The notes under the pieces: model-generated
The model's input: the letters and a program-made list of their open reading frames with translations, nothing else
The model's database searches: none
Told to the model about the DNA's origin: nothing
In this document: positions 41,234-49,697 of the stretch, piece after piece
Layout of the letters: the number at the start of each line of letters is the position of its first letter
Numbering within the stretch: the first letter of the stretch is position 1
Assembly: GCF_004016515.1 (NCBI RefSeq)
Contig: NZ_SACT01000005.1
Span: 1-64,000 of the forward strand
Length of the DNA: 64,000 bases
Origin: Rubrivivax albus
GTDB lineage: Bacteria; Pseudomonadota; Gammaproteobacteria; Burkholderiales; Burkholderiaceae_C
Direction of reading: 5' to 3'
Program-made: the position numbers and the translations under genes

Positions 41234-42799
41234 ATGGACCGCCTGCCCAGCCGCCGCCGTTTCATCGTCCAGGCCATCGGTCGGTCGGCGGCCGTGGCCG
41301 CATGCACCGCCTGGCAGGCAATGGGCCGGGCCGCTCCGGCGGCATCGGCCTCGGCGCAGGTCGAGACGCTGCTCGCCCGCGCCGACACGATCGACCGCAC
41401 CGGTCCCACGATCAACGCCATCGTGGAGCGCAACCCGCTGGCGCTCGCCATCGCCCGCGCGATGGACCACGAGCGCGCGCAGGGCCGTGTGCGCGGCCCG
41501 TTGCATGGCGTGCCGGTGCTGCTGAAGGACAACATCGACACCGGCGACGACATGCTCACCACCGCCGGCTCGCTGGCCCTGGCCGAGCGGCCGGCGCCGG
41601 CCGATGCGGCGTTGGTCGAACGCCTGCGCGCCGCCGGCGCCGTGATCCTGGGCAAGACCAACCTCTCCGAATGGGCCAACTTCCGCGGCGCACGTTCGGT
41701 CAGCGGCTGGAGCGCCCGCGGCGGCCAGACGCGCAACCCGCACGTGCTCGACCGCAGCCCCAGCGGATCGAGCTCCGGCTCGGCCGCGGCCGTGGCCGCC
41801 GGCCTGGTGCCGCTGGCCGTGGGCACCGAGACCGACGGCTCGCTGGTCACGCCGGCCTCGATGTGCGGCGTGGTGGCAGTCAAGCCGACGCTGGGCACGG
41901 TCAGCCGCCGCGGCGTGGTGCCCATCGCCCACAGCCAGGACACGGCCGGGCCGATGGCCACCAGCGTGGCAGACGCTGCGCTGCTGCTGCAGGTGATGGC
42001 CGGCGCTGATGCCGCTGATCCCGCGACGGCGTCACCGGCAGCGGTGCTCGCACGCCGGGGCCTGGCGGACCTGCAGTGGAACCCTGGCGCGCTGGCCGGT
42101 GTCCGCCTAGGCGTGGCGCGCGAACACTTCGGCGTCCACCCGGCAGCGGACACGCTGGCCGAGGCCGCGCTGCGCACGTTGCGCAACGCCGGCGCTGTGC
42201 TGGTGGACCCGGTGCGCGTGATCGCCGACCCGGCCGCCCTCGGCGCCGCGGAATTCGAGCGCCTGCTGCACGAGTTCAAGGCCGACCTGAACGCCTACCT
42301 GGCCTACCGCGGGCCGACGAGCCGGGTGCGCGATCTGGCGGCGCTGATCGCCTTCAACCGCGCCCACGCCGACCAGGAGATGCCCTGGTTCGGCCAGGAG
42401 ACCTTCGAGGCCGCACAGCGGCGCGGCGGCCTGGACAGCCCGGTGTACCGGAAGGCGCAGGCCACCTGCCACCGGCTGGCCTGGCAGCAGGGGTTGGGGG
42501 CGGCGCTGCGGCGTCACCGGCTGGATGCCATCGTTGCGCCGACCACCGGCCCGGCCTACCCGATCGACCCGGTCGGCGGCGACCACTGGGCCGGTGGCTG
42601 CTCTCAGCCCGCGGCGGTGACCGGCGCGCCACACGTGACGGTGCCGATGGGCACGGCCTTCGGTTTGCCGGTGGGCCTGTCGTTCTACGGCGCACCGGGG
42701 CGGGACGCGCGGCTGCTGCAACTGGCCTGGGCCTACGAACAGCAGGCCCCGGCGCGGCCCGTGCCGGCCTTCCGCCCCTCAGTGTCGGTGCGTCGCTGA
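41234..42799 (+). CDS. Amidase signature family enzyme, probably Tat-exported
   Basis: A 521-residue protein. The first 45 residues look like a twin-arginine signal (SRRRFIVQAIGRSAAVAAC...AAPAASA). The amidase signature follows with the full Ser-cisSer-Lys triad: Lys in VLLKDNIDTG (about 97), cis-Ser in SPSGSSSGSAAAVAAGL (about 177) and nucleophile Ser in TETDGSLVTPAS (about 202). It hydrolyses an amide, substrate unknown; the family covers peptide amidases, indoleacetamide hydrolase and 6-aminohexanoate oligomer hydrolases. It is not GatA because of the signal and because no gatC/gatB is adjacent. It lies at the end of the sulfotransferase gene group. Confidence 0.85.
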   Translation: MDRLPSRRRFIVQAIGRSAAVAACTAWQAMGRAAPAASASAQVETLLARADTIDRTGPTINAIVERNPLALAIARAMDHERAQGRVRGPLHGVPVLLKDNIDTGDDMLTTAGSLALAERPAPADAALVERLRAAGAVILGKTNLSEWANFRGARSVSGWSARGGQTRNPHVLDRSPSGSSSGSAAAVAAGLVPLAVGTETDGSLVTPASMCGVVAVKPTLGTVSRRGVVPIAHSQDTAGPMATSVADAALLLQVMAGADAADPATASPAAVLARRGLADLQWNPGALAGVRLGVAREHFGVHPAADTLAEAALRTLRNAGAVLVDPVRVIADPAALGAAEFERLLHEFKADLNAYLAYRGPTSRVRDLAALIAFNRAHADQEMPWFGQETFEAAQRRGGLDSPVYRKAQATCHRLAWQQGLGAALRRHRLDAIVAPTTGPAYPIDPVGGDHWAGGCSQPAAVTGAPHVTVPMGTAFGLPVGLSFYGAPGRDARLLQLAWAYEQQAPARPVPAFRPSVSVRR

Positions 42800-42855
42800 C
42801 GAGCCGCTGCTCGCCACCACCGTGGCGAAGGCTGGCGGTCGCGACGGGCCGAACG

Positions 42856-43590
42856 CTAGGCCCGCCGCGTGCGGCGCGTCAGGCCGAACAGGGCCAAGGT
42901 GCCGGCCAGCCACATGGCCGATGTGCCGGGCTCCGGCACCGCGCTGACACTGACCACCTGGCCAGGCACCAGCGGCGCCGGATCAGCATTGGGGCCGAAA
43001 ACGGCCAGCCCATACTGCACGACGCCGTCGCCCGACGTGTTCATCAGGGCCTCGAAGGGCAGGCCCGCCACCAGGGGGACGATCACCTGATCGCGCTGAA
43101 CCGTGTAGCCCGGCGCGAAGTCGCGGATCCAGGCGTAGGCGGTGTAGCCCGCCGGCAGGGACTGGGACAGGGTCTGGCCGCTGAACCGCACCGTCTGGCC
43201 GGACAGGTCTACCCCGCTGAAACCCTCGTCGACGTAGACGTTGGACTCCAGCACCTTGTTCGGCTGGTAGCCGCCCTGGCCGTCGGGCTGCCACCAGTAC
43301 GGGTCGCCGGGTGGCGCGCCGCCGACGCGGTCGTTCGGGCCTACGACCAGCGCCCCGGCGCTGAACACGGCCGGCACCTGGGCGATGTCGGTGCCGAGGA
43401 ACAGGCCCTCCACGTAGTCACCCCGATCGGTGCCGGGTGCCGTGGGAACGGCGAAGACATTGACGAAGCCGATCCACGGCAACCGGGCGTCGACCACCAC
43501 GTCGATCACGTCGGACCGCGCCGGTCCGGCGCTCAGCATCAGCATCGCAGCGGCCGAAACGGTCGCCAGCACGCGCAAGCCATCGGACAT
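42856..43590 (-). CDS. PEP-CTERM sorting-domain protein, secreted
   Basis: A 244-residue exported protein. A signal peptide spans about residues 1-26 (hydrophobic ATVSAAAMLMLSAGPARSD). The mature part is beta-rich and unassigned. The C-terminus is a textbook PEP-CTERM tag: VPEPGTSAMWLAGTLALFGLTRRTRR, that is, a Pro-Glu-Pro box, a hydrophobic helix and a basic tail. Such proteins are anchored and processed by the exosortase EpsH system in exopolysaccharide-making Gram-negatives; no exosortase gene is in this window. The gene is convergent with the amidase gene. Confidence 0.85.
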   Translation of the reverse strand: MSDGLRVLATVSAAAMLMLSAGPARSDVIDVVVDARLPWIGFVNVFAVPTAPGTDRGDYVEGLFLGTDIAQVPAVFSAGALVVGPNDRVGGAPPGDPYWWQPDGQGGYQPNKVLESNVYVDEGFSGVDLSGQTVRFSGQTLSQSLPAGYTAYAWIRDFAPGYTVQRDQVIVPLVAGLPFEALMNTSGDGVVQYGLAVFGPNADPAPLVPGQVVSVSAVPEPGTSAMWLAGTLALFGLTRRTRRA

Positions 43591-43616
43591 GACACCTCCT
43601 GACGATCGACCTTCAT

Positions 43617-43648
43617 CGACGCCGGATGCCCATCGCGATCCGGCGTCG
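43617..43648 (-). terminator. Perfect 11-bp hairpin after the catabolic operon
   Basis: CGACGCCGGAT (43617-43627) pairs perfectly with ATCCGGCGTCG (43638-43648) around a 10-nt loop. It lies between the end of the acyl-CoA ligase gene and the start of the PEP-CTERM gene, both on the minus strand. There is no T-run, so it is only a candidate terminator or mRNA 3'-end stabiliser. Confidence 0.35.
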
Positions 43649-43735
43649 TGACGCTATCAGAAGCAAGAGGTCTCCGCGAGCGCGCCGTGGCCCGGCCTCC
43701 TCAAACGGGTGGAGGCAGGCCCGGCCTACGGCGCT

Positions 43736-45097
43736 TCAAGCGGCACCCTTCCCGCCCGGAGTCTGCAGGCTGGCCGCGAGCACCGGCCGCTGCACCTTGC
43801 CCAACGCCGTCTTCGGCAGCGATGCCGCCACGACCATGCGCCGGGGGTGCTTGAAGCGCGCAAGGCGCGCGTCGAACAGCACACGCAGCACCGCCTCGTC
43901 CACCATACGGCCCGCGTGCGGCACCACCACCAGCACCGGCACCTCTCCCCAGCGCGCGTCGGGCAGGCCCACCACGCAGCACTCGGCCACGTCGGGATGC
44001 TGCGCGAGCAGGTTCTCGATCTCGGCGGGGTGGATGTTCTCGCCGCCGGAGATGATGAGCTCCTTGCTGCGGCCGACGATGCGGTAGCGGCCATCGGCGT
44101 CCTGTTCTGCCAGGTCGCCGGTGTGGAACCAGCCTTCGGCGTCGGAGGCCGGCGTGTCGCTGCGGTGGTAGGCCCGCAGCAGGTTGGGTGCCTTCAGCAG
44201 CACCTCGCCATCGGGCGCCAGCTTCACCTGCACGCCCAGCGCCGGACGGCCGCAGGCCCCGACGGCGGACATCGCCTCCCCCGGCCGCAGCACGATGGAC
44301 ACCGGCCCGGTCTCGGTGCTGCCGTACACCTGCGCCACCGGCACGCCGCGCGCGTGGAAGGCCTGGATGAGCGATGGCGGCACCACCTGCGAGCCGCTGT
44401 TGACGAAACGCAGCGACGACAGGTCGGTTCGCGCCCAGTCCGGATGCTCGACGATGGCCTTCATCACCGCCGGCACCAGCAGGCTGGTGGTGGGCCGCCA
44501 CGAGGCCACGTCATGCAGCCAGGCGCCGGGGTCGAAACGTGCATGCAGGCGCACCGTGCCGCCGGCGGCCAGCGTGGGCAGCACCTGTATGCACAGCCCG
44601 CCCACGTGAAACAGCGGCAGCACGGCCAGCGTGCGCGTGTTTGCATCAAGGCCTTGGGCGTCGATGGCGGCAGCGATGTTGGCCGCCATGCCGGCGGCCG
44701 TGTGCACCGCGCCCTTGGGCGTGCCGGTGGTGCCCGAGGTGTAGACGAGCAGCCGGTCGCCCGGCAGGTGGCCTTCAGCGCGTTCGCGTGGCAGGGCCGC
44801 GATGGATGCCACGGCAGCGGCCAGGTCGGCATGCGCCTCGTCGTGCAGCAGGCACTGCACGTCGGCATGCTGGACGATCAGGCCCAGTTCCATGCCGGCC
44901 AGGCGCCAGTTCAACGGCAGATAGCGTGCGCCGATGCGCCCGCAGGCCTCCAGCAGCGCCAGCGGGCGCAGGCCGTTGAGACCCAGCCAGGCGACGGTGT
45001 CGCCCGCGCCCAGGCCGGCGGCGCGCAGCGCGGCCACTTCGGCATCCGCGGCCCGCGCGACGTCGTCGGCCTGCAGGTCCACGGCCCCGGTGTTCAC
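43736..45097 (-). CDS. AMP-binding acyl-CoA ligase
   Basis: A 453-residue ANL-superfamily enzyme with its motifs in order: LLVYTSGTTGTPKGAVHTAAG (P-loop), QVYGSTETGPVS (A5), GWFHTGDLAEQDADGRYRIVGR (A7-A8), and C-terminal lysine region PKTALGKVQRPVL with the catalytic Lys. It activates a carboxylic acid to its CoA thioester. It is a little short at the N-terminus compared with 500-plus residue ligases. The GTG start at 45097 gives a GTGA overlap with the acyl-CoA dehydrogenase gene and is the last gene of the five-gene operon. Confidence 0.85.
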   Translation of the reverse strand: MNTGAVDLQADDVARAADAEVAALRAAGLGAGDTVAWLGLNGLRPLALLEACGRIGARYLPLNWRLAGMELGLIVQHADVQCLLHDEAHADLAAAVASIAALPRERAEGHLPGDRLLVYTSGTTGTPKGAVHTAAGMAANIAAAIDAQGLDANTRTLAVLPLFHVGGLCIQVLPTLAAGGTVRLHARFDPGAWLHDVASWRPTTSLLVPAVMKAIVEHPDWARTDLSSLRFVNSGSQVVPPSLIQAFHARGVPVAQVYGSTETGPVSIVLRPGEAMSAVGACGRPALGVQVKLAPDGEVLLKAPNLLRAYHRSDTPASDAEGWFHTGDLAEQDADGRYRIVGRSKELIISGGENIHPAEIENLLAQHPDVAECCVVGLPDARWGEVPVLVVVPHAGRMVDEAVLRVLFDARLARFKHPRRMVVAASLPKTALGKVQRPVLAASLQTPGGKGAA

Positions 45098-46341
45098 GCG
45101 TCGATCGCTTCGTCGCGCTCGCCCGGCTCGTACAGGCACTCGCGGCCCAGGCGGTCCACGCAGAGCTCGGCCGTCCAGGGCAGCATCAGGCTGCCGCAGC
45201 GGCTGTCGCGGTAGATGCGCTCCAGGTGCAGGCTCTTGAGCATGCTCTGCCCGCCGCAGGTGCGGATCGCCAGGCGCGCGATGTCGTTGGCGTTCTCCAT
45301 GATGGTGTAGTGCGCCGCGTACAGCCGCATGCGGGTGTCGCGGTCGGGGTCCACCTGGGCGTCGCGGGCGTTCTGCAGGAACAGCGCACGCGTCTGTTCC
45401 AGCTTGATGCGCATCTCGGCCGTGGCCACCTGCTTGGTGGGGTACATGCGGCGCTTGACCGGCGGCGTGCCCGGCATCTCGCCGCGCAGGTACTGCACCG
45501 TGAAGTCGTAGGCCGCCTGCGCCAGGCCCATGTAGGTGGGCGACAGCGTGGCGAACATGTGCGGGAAGCGGCTGGCGGCCTGGAAGTACAGGCCTTCGGG
45601 CATCATGCGCGCGTCGTCGGCCACGAAGACGTCCTTGAACTCGAGGTTGCGCGAGACGGTGCCGCGCATGCCCAGCGGGTCCCAGGGGCCGCTGACGCTG
45701 ACGCCTTCGGCATCGGCCGGCACCGCGAGGTACATGGAGTCGCGCATGCCAGCGCCCGGCTTGTCCAGCGTGCACAGCACGCCGTAGTAGTCGGCGGCAC
45801 CCGACAGCGACGCGAAGATCTTGCGGCCGGTGACGAGGTAGCCGCCGTCCACCTTCTTTGCCAGCGTGCCCCAGGGCGCCTTGCCGGCGGCGGCGCTGCC
45901 GCCTTCGCTGAAGGGCTGGGCGTAGACCTTGCCCTCCTCCACCACGCGCTTGAAGTGCACGGCGCGGCAGCGCTCGTGGTCGGCGCGCTGCTCGGGCGTC
46001 ATGTCCAGCGCGTCGGCGATGAAGCCGGCCCACATGGCGCTGCAGACGTGCATGTTCCAGGTCAGCGCGGTGGCGCCGCAGTGACGGCCGATCTCGGCGG
46101 CCACCATCACGTAGGTCGGGAAGTCGGCGCCCAGGCCGCCGTAGGCCTGCGGCACGCAGATCTTCAGCAGGCCGGCGTCGCGCATGTCGGCATAGTTCTC
46201 GAACGGGAACACGGCGTCGCGGTCGATCTGCGCGGCGCGCGAGGCGAACTTCTCGCGGCCCAGCGTCGCAGCGATCTCGATGAGTTCGCGCTGCTGCGCG
46301 GTGAGCTTGGCGGGGTTGCCGGCGATGTGGCTGGGGGTCAT
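45094..46341 (-). CDS. Acyl-CoA dehydrogenase family protein
   Basis: A 415-residue protein with the acyl-CoA dehydrogenase N-, middle- and C-domains: LLKICVPQAYGGLGADF, then AQPFSEGGSAAAGKAPWGTLAKKVDGGYLVTGRKIFAS (FAD/substrate-binding middle domain) and IRTCGGQSMLKSLHLERIYRDSRCG near the end, the family's flavin-site segment. Beside a flavin reductase gene, it could be a flavin monooxygenase of the same fold rather than a dehydrogenase. It overlaps the alpha/beta-hydrolase gene (ATGA at its start) and the ligase gene. Confidence 0.85.
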   Translation of the reverse strand: MTPSHIAGNPAKLTAQQRELIEIAATLGREKFASRAAQIDRDAVFPFENYADMRDAGLLKICVPQAYGGLGADFPTYVMVAAEIGRHCGATALTWNMHVCSAMWAGFIADALDMTPEQRADHERCRAVHFKRVVEEGKVYAQPFSEGGSAAAGKAPWGTLAKKVDGGYLVTGRKIFASLSGAADYYGVLCTLDKPGAGMRDSMYLAVPADAEGVSVSGPWDPLGMRGTVSRNLEFKDVFVADDARMMPEGLYFQAASRFPHMFATLSPTYMGLAQAAYDFTVQYLRGEMPGTPPVKRRMYPTKQVATAEMRIKLEQTRALFLQNARDAQVDPDRDTRMRLYAAHYTIMENANDIARLAIRTCGGQSMLKSLHLERIYRDSRCGSLMLPWTAELCVDRLGRECLYEPGERDEAIDA

Positions 46342-47123
46342 GGCAGCACCTCGTTCAGGAAGGCAGTGACGGCGGCGTCGAAGGCGGCCGGCGTCTCGAC
46401 GTTGGCGATGTGGCCGGCACCGGCCAGTTCGGCGTAGCGGGCGCCGGGGATGCGTTCGGCCATGCCGCGCAGCACCTTGGGCGGCGCGGTGCGGTCGTGT
46501 TCGCCGGCCAGGCACAGCGTGGGCACGGCGATGGCGGGCAACGCGGCACGGCGATCGAAGGAGACGATGGCCGCCAGCACGGCGCGGTAGGTGGCCTCGG
46601 GCACGGCAGCCATCACGCGCGCGGCCAGCGCAGCGCCGGCAGGGTCGGCCGCCGGGCCGAGCATCGGCGGCACCAGGGCGGCGGCCAGGCCGGGCATGCC
46701 TTGGCCGGCGTCCAGCGGCTGCAGGCGGCTGGCCACGAACCGGGCCTGCCAGTCGCCGTCGGGCTTGCCGAAGGCCGGCGAGGTGCAGGCCAGCACCAGC
46801 GCGCTCACGCGACGCGGTGCGACGGCAGCGACTTCCTGCGCCACCATGCCGCCCATGCTGTGGCCGACCAGCGCGGCGCGGTCCAGGCCCAGTGCATCCA
46901 TCGTGGCCAGCACGGCCTGCGCCATCACCGGCATGCCACCGGGCGCGACACCCTGCGAGTCACCGTAGCCCGACAGATCGACCGAGATCGCATCGAAGCC
47001 CGCGGCAGCCAGCGCGGCCACGCTGCCGGCCCAGATGGCCTTGCCGCCGCCGATGCCGTGCAGCAGGATGACCGGGCGACCAGTCGGGCTGGAAGGGCCG
47101 GAACGGGTGAACGCCAGGCTCAC
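46338..47123 (-). CDS. Alpha/beta hydrolase, NicD-like
   Basis: A 261-residue alpha/beta-hydrolase. The oxyanion segment is VILLHGIGGGKAIW. The nucleophile elbow is LVGHSMGGMVAQE (about residues 90-102). The catalytic acid is in LCLAGEHDRTAPP (about 208-220) and the His in LAGAGHIANVE (about 236). Directly downstream of a NicX-like dioxygenase gene and 4 bp overlapping it, this matches the position of N-formylmaleamate deformylase (NicD) in nicotinate pathways, which makes that its most likely job. Other carboxylester or ring-fission hydrolase roles cannot be excluded. Confidence 0.8.
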   Translation of the reverse strand: MSLAFTRSGPSSPTGRPVILLHGIGGGKAIWAGSVAALAAAGFDAISVDLSGYGDSQGVAPGGMPVMAQAVLATMDALGLDRAALVGHSMGGMVAQEVAAVAPRRVSALVLACTSPAFGKPDGDWQARFVASRLQPLDAGQGMPGLAAALVPPMLGPAADPAGAALAARVMAAVPEATYRAVLAAIVSFDRRAALPAIAVPTLCLAGEHDRTAPPKVLRGMAERIPGARYAELAGAGHIANVETPAAFDAAVTAFLNEVLP

Positions 47124-48145
47124 GGCAACCGCCCTGAATCGACTTCCACCCGCTCGTCCAGCGTCACCGTGCAGCCGCGCAGCGGCAGGTCGAAGTGCCC
47201 CAGCGTGTGGCGCCCGGCCACCTCGTTGGCGCCGGTGCTGTAGAGGAAGTTGCCGCCGAAGGCACGCAGTTCTGTGCCGTTGAAGTCGGCCTTGTCGTAG
47301 AAGGTCATCGCGTCCCAGCGCGCGCGGCGGTTGAGGCCCCAGCCGACATGGGACACCGCGTAGGCGCTGCGGTCCCCCCAGGCCTCGAAATAGCCGCGCA
47401 TCAGGTCGGCGTCCACGCTGGCGCCTTCGATGGCCACCACGTGGTCGTGCTCGATGCGCAGCGTCACCGCGTCCTGCAGGTAGCGCTTGAAGGTCAGGTT
47501 GACGTCGCCGCGGTCCATCACCAGCGTGCCCTGCACGGTACCCGCCGCCGGGAAGGCCAGCACCAGGCCACCGGGCCAGTGGGACAGGCTGCCCGGCCGG
47601 GCGCTGAAGCCCCAGACGCCGCCCACGCGCGCGTCGGCCAGCGACACCGTCAGGTCGGTGCCGGCGGCGGAAGTCACGCGCATCTGCTTCGCCGCCTTCA
47701 GGCGCCGCATGGCGTCGCGCACCGGGGCTTCGTCCTCGGCGCGCGGTGCGGTGCGCTCCAGGATCTCCGGGTGTTCGTTGCTGATGGCCAGCACGCGGGC
47801 ACCGCCCTTCAGGATGGCCGGCAGCTCCGGCGCGTGCTGCAGGCCCTCCACCGTGCAGTCGGCGATGAAGACGCTGCCCGCCAGCGCCTGCACCACCGGG
47901 CCGAGGCCACCGATGGCATCCGACGCGCCCGTGCTGCGCACCGGCACCGGCGCCGTCTGCCGGGGCGTGGGCACGGTGATGTGGAACCAGCGCGCGCCCA
48001 GTTTCGCCAGCGCCAGTTCGCTCAGTTGCACGATGGCCGGGCGGGACTGCGTCTCCGACAGGATGGCGCAGGCGTCACCCGCCTGCACGCCGCAGAGGGT
48101 GAACACCTCGGCAAAGGTGTCGATCCACTTCGGGTCGAGTCTCAT
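47120..48145 (-). CDS. 2,5-dihydroxypyridine 5,6-dioxygenase-like (NicX family)
   Basis: A 341-residue protein of the M29-like/NicX family, not a true peptidase. The iron-binding triad pattern is visible: SHVGWG with H266 and GHFDLPL with H317 and D319. In NicX of Pseudomonas putida the triad is, as I recall, H265, H318 and D320, almost the same positions. NicX opens the ring of 2,5-dihydroxypyridine to N-formylmaleamate. GEG-like FSARPGSLSHWPGG and DAVTLRIEHDHVVAIEG also fit the family. It overlaps the NicD-like gene by 4 bp and is followed upstream by a flavin reductase gene, the first gene of the operon. Confidence 0.75.
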   Translation of the reverse strand: MRLDPKWIDTFAEVFTLCGVQAGDACAILSETQSRPAIVQLSELALAKLGARWFHITVPTPRQTAPVPVRSTGASDAIGGLGPVVQALAGSVFIADCTVEGLQHAPELPAILKGGARVLAISNEHPEILERTAPRAEDEAPVRDAMRRLKAAKQMRVTSAAGTDLTVSLADARVGGVWGFSARPGSLSHWPGGLVLAFPAAGTVQGTLVMDRGDVNLTFKRYLQDAVTLRIEHDHVVAIEGASVDADLMRGYFEAWGDRSAYAVSHVGWGLNRRARWDAMTFYDKADFNGTELRAFGGNFLYSTGANEVAGRHTLGHFDLPLRGCTVTLDERVEVDSGRLP

Positions 48146-48152
48146 CGGGGCC

Positions 48153-48668
48153 TCACAGGATCTCGCCGAGCAGGTGGTAGTGCCCGCCGTGGAACAACAG
48201 CGGCGGTGTGGCGATGTCGGACAGGGCTACGACGCGGCCGATGAAGAGCACGTGGTCGCCCGCGTCCTGCGCCTGCACGCTGGCGCACTCGAACACGGCC
48301 GCGGCGCCCGTGAGCACCGGCGCACCACCCTGCCCGGCGCTCCAGACGCCTTCGGCGAACTTGTCGGCCACCGGTGACGCGAAGCGGCGCGACAGTTCCA
48401 CCTGCGACTCCGCCAGCACGTTGATCGCGAAGTGGCCGGCCTCGCGAAAGGCCGCGACGCTGGGGCTCGCCTGGCGCAGCGACCACAGCACCAGCGGCGG
48501 GTCCAGCGACAGCGCGTTGAAGGAATTGGCGGTCAGCCCGATGCGCTGGCCCGCTTCGTCCACGCAGGTGACGATGGTCACGCCGGTGGCAAAGCGCCCC
48601 AGCGTCTGGCGCAGCTGGCGCGCATCGAAGGTGGGTGCCAGGGCCGGGGGCGTGAGAGGGCTGGTCAT
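48153..48668 (-). CDS. Flavin reductase family protein
   Basis: A 171-residue flavin reductase-like FMN-binding protein. Family marks are ATGVTIVTCVDEAG, then GLTANSFNALSLDPPLVLWSLRQASPS, FAINVLAESQVELSRRFA and the C-terminal GGHYHLLGE. It supplies reduced flavin to a partner monooxygenase, here possibly the acyl-CoA-dehydrogenase-like protein encoded in the same operon. It is first in the operon; the ATG at 48668 follows a 98-bp region shared with the divergent marR-like gene. It lies 7 bp before the NicX-like gene. Confidence 0.85.
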   Translation of the reverse strand: MTSPLTPPALAPTFDARQLRQTLGRFATGVTIVTCVDEAGQRIGLTANSFNALSLDPPLVLWSLRQASPSVAAFREAGHFAINVLAESQVELSRRFASPVADKFAEGVWSAGQGGAPVLTGAAAVFECASVQAQDAGDHVLFIGRVVALSDIATPPLLFHGGHYHLLGEIL

Positions 48669-48682
48669 CACGGCTCCAATAT

Positions 48683-48694
48683 ATGAAAATTCAT
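48683..48694. promoter_or_regulatory. Candidate MarR operator between the divergent genes
   Basis: ATGAA-AA-TTCAT (48683-48694) has perfect 5-bp arms around an AA centre, embedded in an AT-rich block (about 48680-48702) in otherwise GC-rich sequence. Its place is 15 bp upstream of the flavin reductase ATG, between it and the divergent MarR-type gene. That position and symmetry suit a MarR-family operator overlapping the operon promoter. Confidence 0.5.
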
Positions 48695-48766
48695 TGACTT
48701 TGCGCAAGCCCCGGGCAGACCCGAAGTCATGGCCCCGGACCACAGGACTCGAATGCACCCCGACCG

Positions 48767-49204
48767 ATGACCCACCGTTTCGTCCACCGCCACCTGCCAT
48801 ACCTGCTGGCGCGCGCCAGCCATGCGCTGTGGCGCGGCTTCGAACCGCAGGTGAAGGCGGCGGGCCTGAACTCGCTGGAATGGCGGGTGATGGCCACGCT
48901 GTCCGACGCGGAGCCGATGCCGGTAGGCCAGCTGGCATTGGAAGTGCTGGCGCAGCAGCCCACGTTGACCAAGTCGCTGGACCGGCTGCAGGCTCAGGGC
49001 TGGGTGGAACGGCGCGCCGACGCCGGCGATGCCCGCCGGTCGCGCGTGGCACTGACGGCGGCGGGCCTGCGCAAGGTGGCGCCGCTGATCGCCGCGGCCG
49101 ACGCCCACCAGCGGGCGCGCCTGCAGGCTTTGGGCGTGGCCGACGAGGAGACGCTGCGCGACGCCCTGGCGTCACTGGTGCGTCACTTCGACGCCGTGCC
49201 CTGA
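48767..49204 (+). CDS. MarR family transcriptional regulator
   Basis: A 145-residue MarR protein. The winged-helix core (about residues 35-105) shows LNSLEWRVMATLSDAEPMPV, then LALEVLAQQPTLTKSLDRLQ (recognition helix) and GWVERRADAGDARRSRVALT (wing), followed by the dimerisation helices. It is divergent from the five-gene operon starting with flavin reductase, with a palindrome between them. Nicotinate operons are also controlled by a MarR-type regulator (NicR), which fits. Its 3' end overlaps the convergent moaE by 22 bp. A 13-codon upstream reading frame (48728-48769) overlaps its ATG. Confidence 0.88.
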   Translation: MTHRFVHRHLPYLLARASHALWRGFEPQVKAAGLNSLEWRVMATLSDAEPMPVGQLALEVLAQQPTLTKSLDRLQAQGWVERRADAGDARRSRVALTAAGLRKVAPLIAAADAHQRARLQALGVADEETLRDALASLVRHFDAVP

Positions 49205-49695
49205 TCGGTCGGCCCGGCGTTGTCCGAGGCGATGCCCCAGCGCGCCAGTGCCGCGTCGTCGGCCACGCGGGCGTCCACCCAGCGTGCGCCCTCGGGCGTG
49301 GTCTCCTTCTTCCAGAACGGCGCCTGTGTCTTCAGGTAGTCCATCAGGAACTCGCAGGCCTGGAAGGCCTGGCCGCGGTGGGCGGAGGTGACCACCACGA
49401 GCACGATCTGGTCGCGCGGCAGCAGCGGTCCCACGCGGTGCACCACGCGTGCGCCGCGGATGTCGAAGCGGCGGTGCGCCTCGTCGATCATGGCCTCGAT
49501 GGAGGCCTCGGTCATGCCCGGGTAGTGCTCGAGCTCCATCGCGCTGACCTCGCCGGGCGTGCCGCCGTTGCGGTCGCGCACGGTGCCGACGAAGCTGGCC
49601 ACGGCGCCGACACCGGCGTCTTCCGCGCGCAAGGCCGCCACCTCGGCGGAGAGGTCGAAGTCGGCGGTCTGGATGCGGACGCGGGGCTGGGTCAT
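49183..49695 (-). CDS. moaE: Molybdopterin synthase catalytic subunit MoaE
   Basis: A 170-residue protein, the normal length. It has GAVASFVGTVRDRN, then MELEHYPGMTEASIEAMIDEA, VVHRVGPLLPRDQIVLVVVTSAHRGQAFQACEFLMDYLKTQAPFWKKE. The catalytic Lys segment is KTQAPFWKKE near residue 125. It transfers sulfur from MoaD to precursor Z, making molybdopterin. It starts two bases downstream of moaD, and follows moaD and moeA as the end of a moeA-moaD-moaE group. Confidence 0.95.
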   Translation of the reverse strand: MTQPRVRIQTADFDLSAEVAALRAEDAGVGAVASFVGTVRDRNGGTPGEVSAMELEHYPGMTEASIEAMIDEAHRRFDIRGARVVHRVGPLLPRDQIVLVVVTSAHRGQAFQACEFLMDYLKTQAPFWKKETTPEGARWVDARVADDAALARWGIASDNAGPTDQGTASK

Positions 49696-49697
49696 GT

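Noticed and set aside
42800..42855. CGCCAC/GTGGCG small hairpin between the amidase and PEP-CTERM genes as a terminator
   Set aside because: Only six base pairs and no T-run; not strong enough to call.
47120..48145. Reading the NicX-like gene as a leucyl aminopeptidase
   Set aside because: The His/His/Asp positions and the adjoining NicD-like hydrolase, flavin reductase and MarR genes fit a ring-cleaving dioxygenase better than an M29 peptidase.
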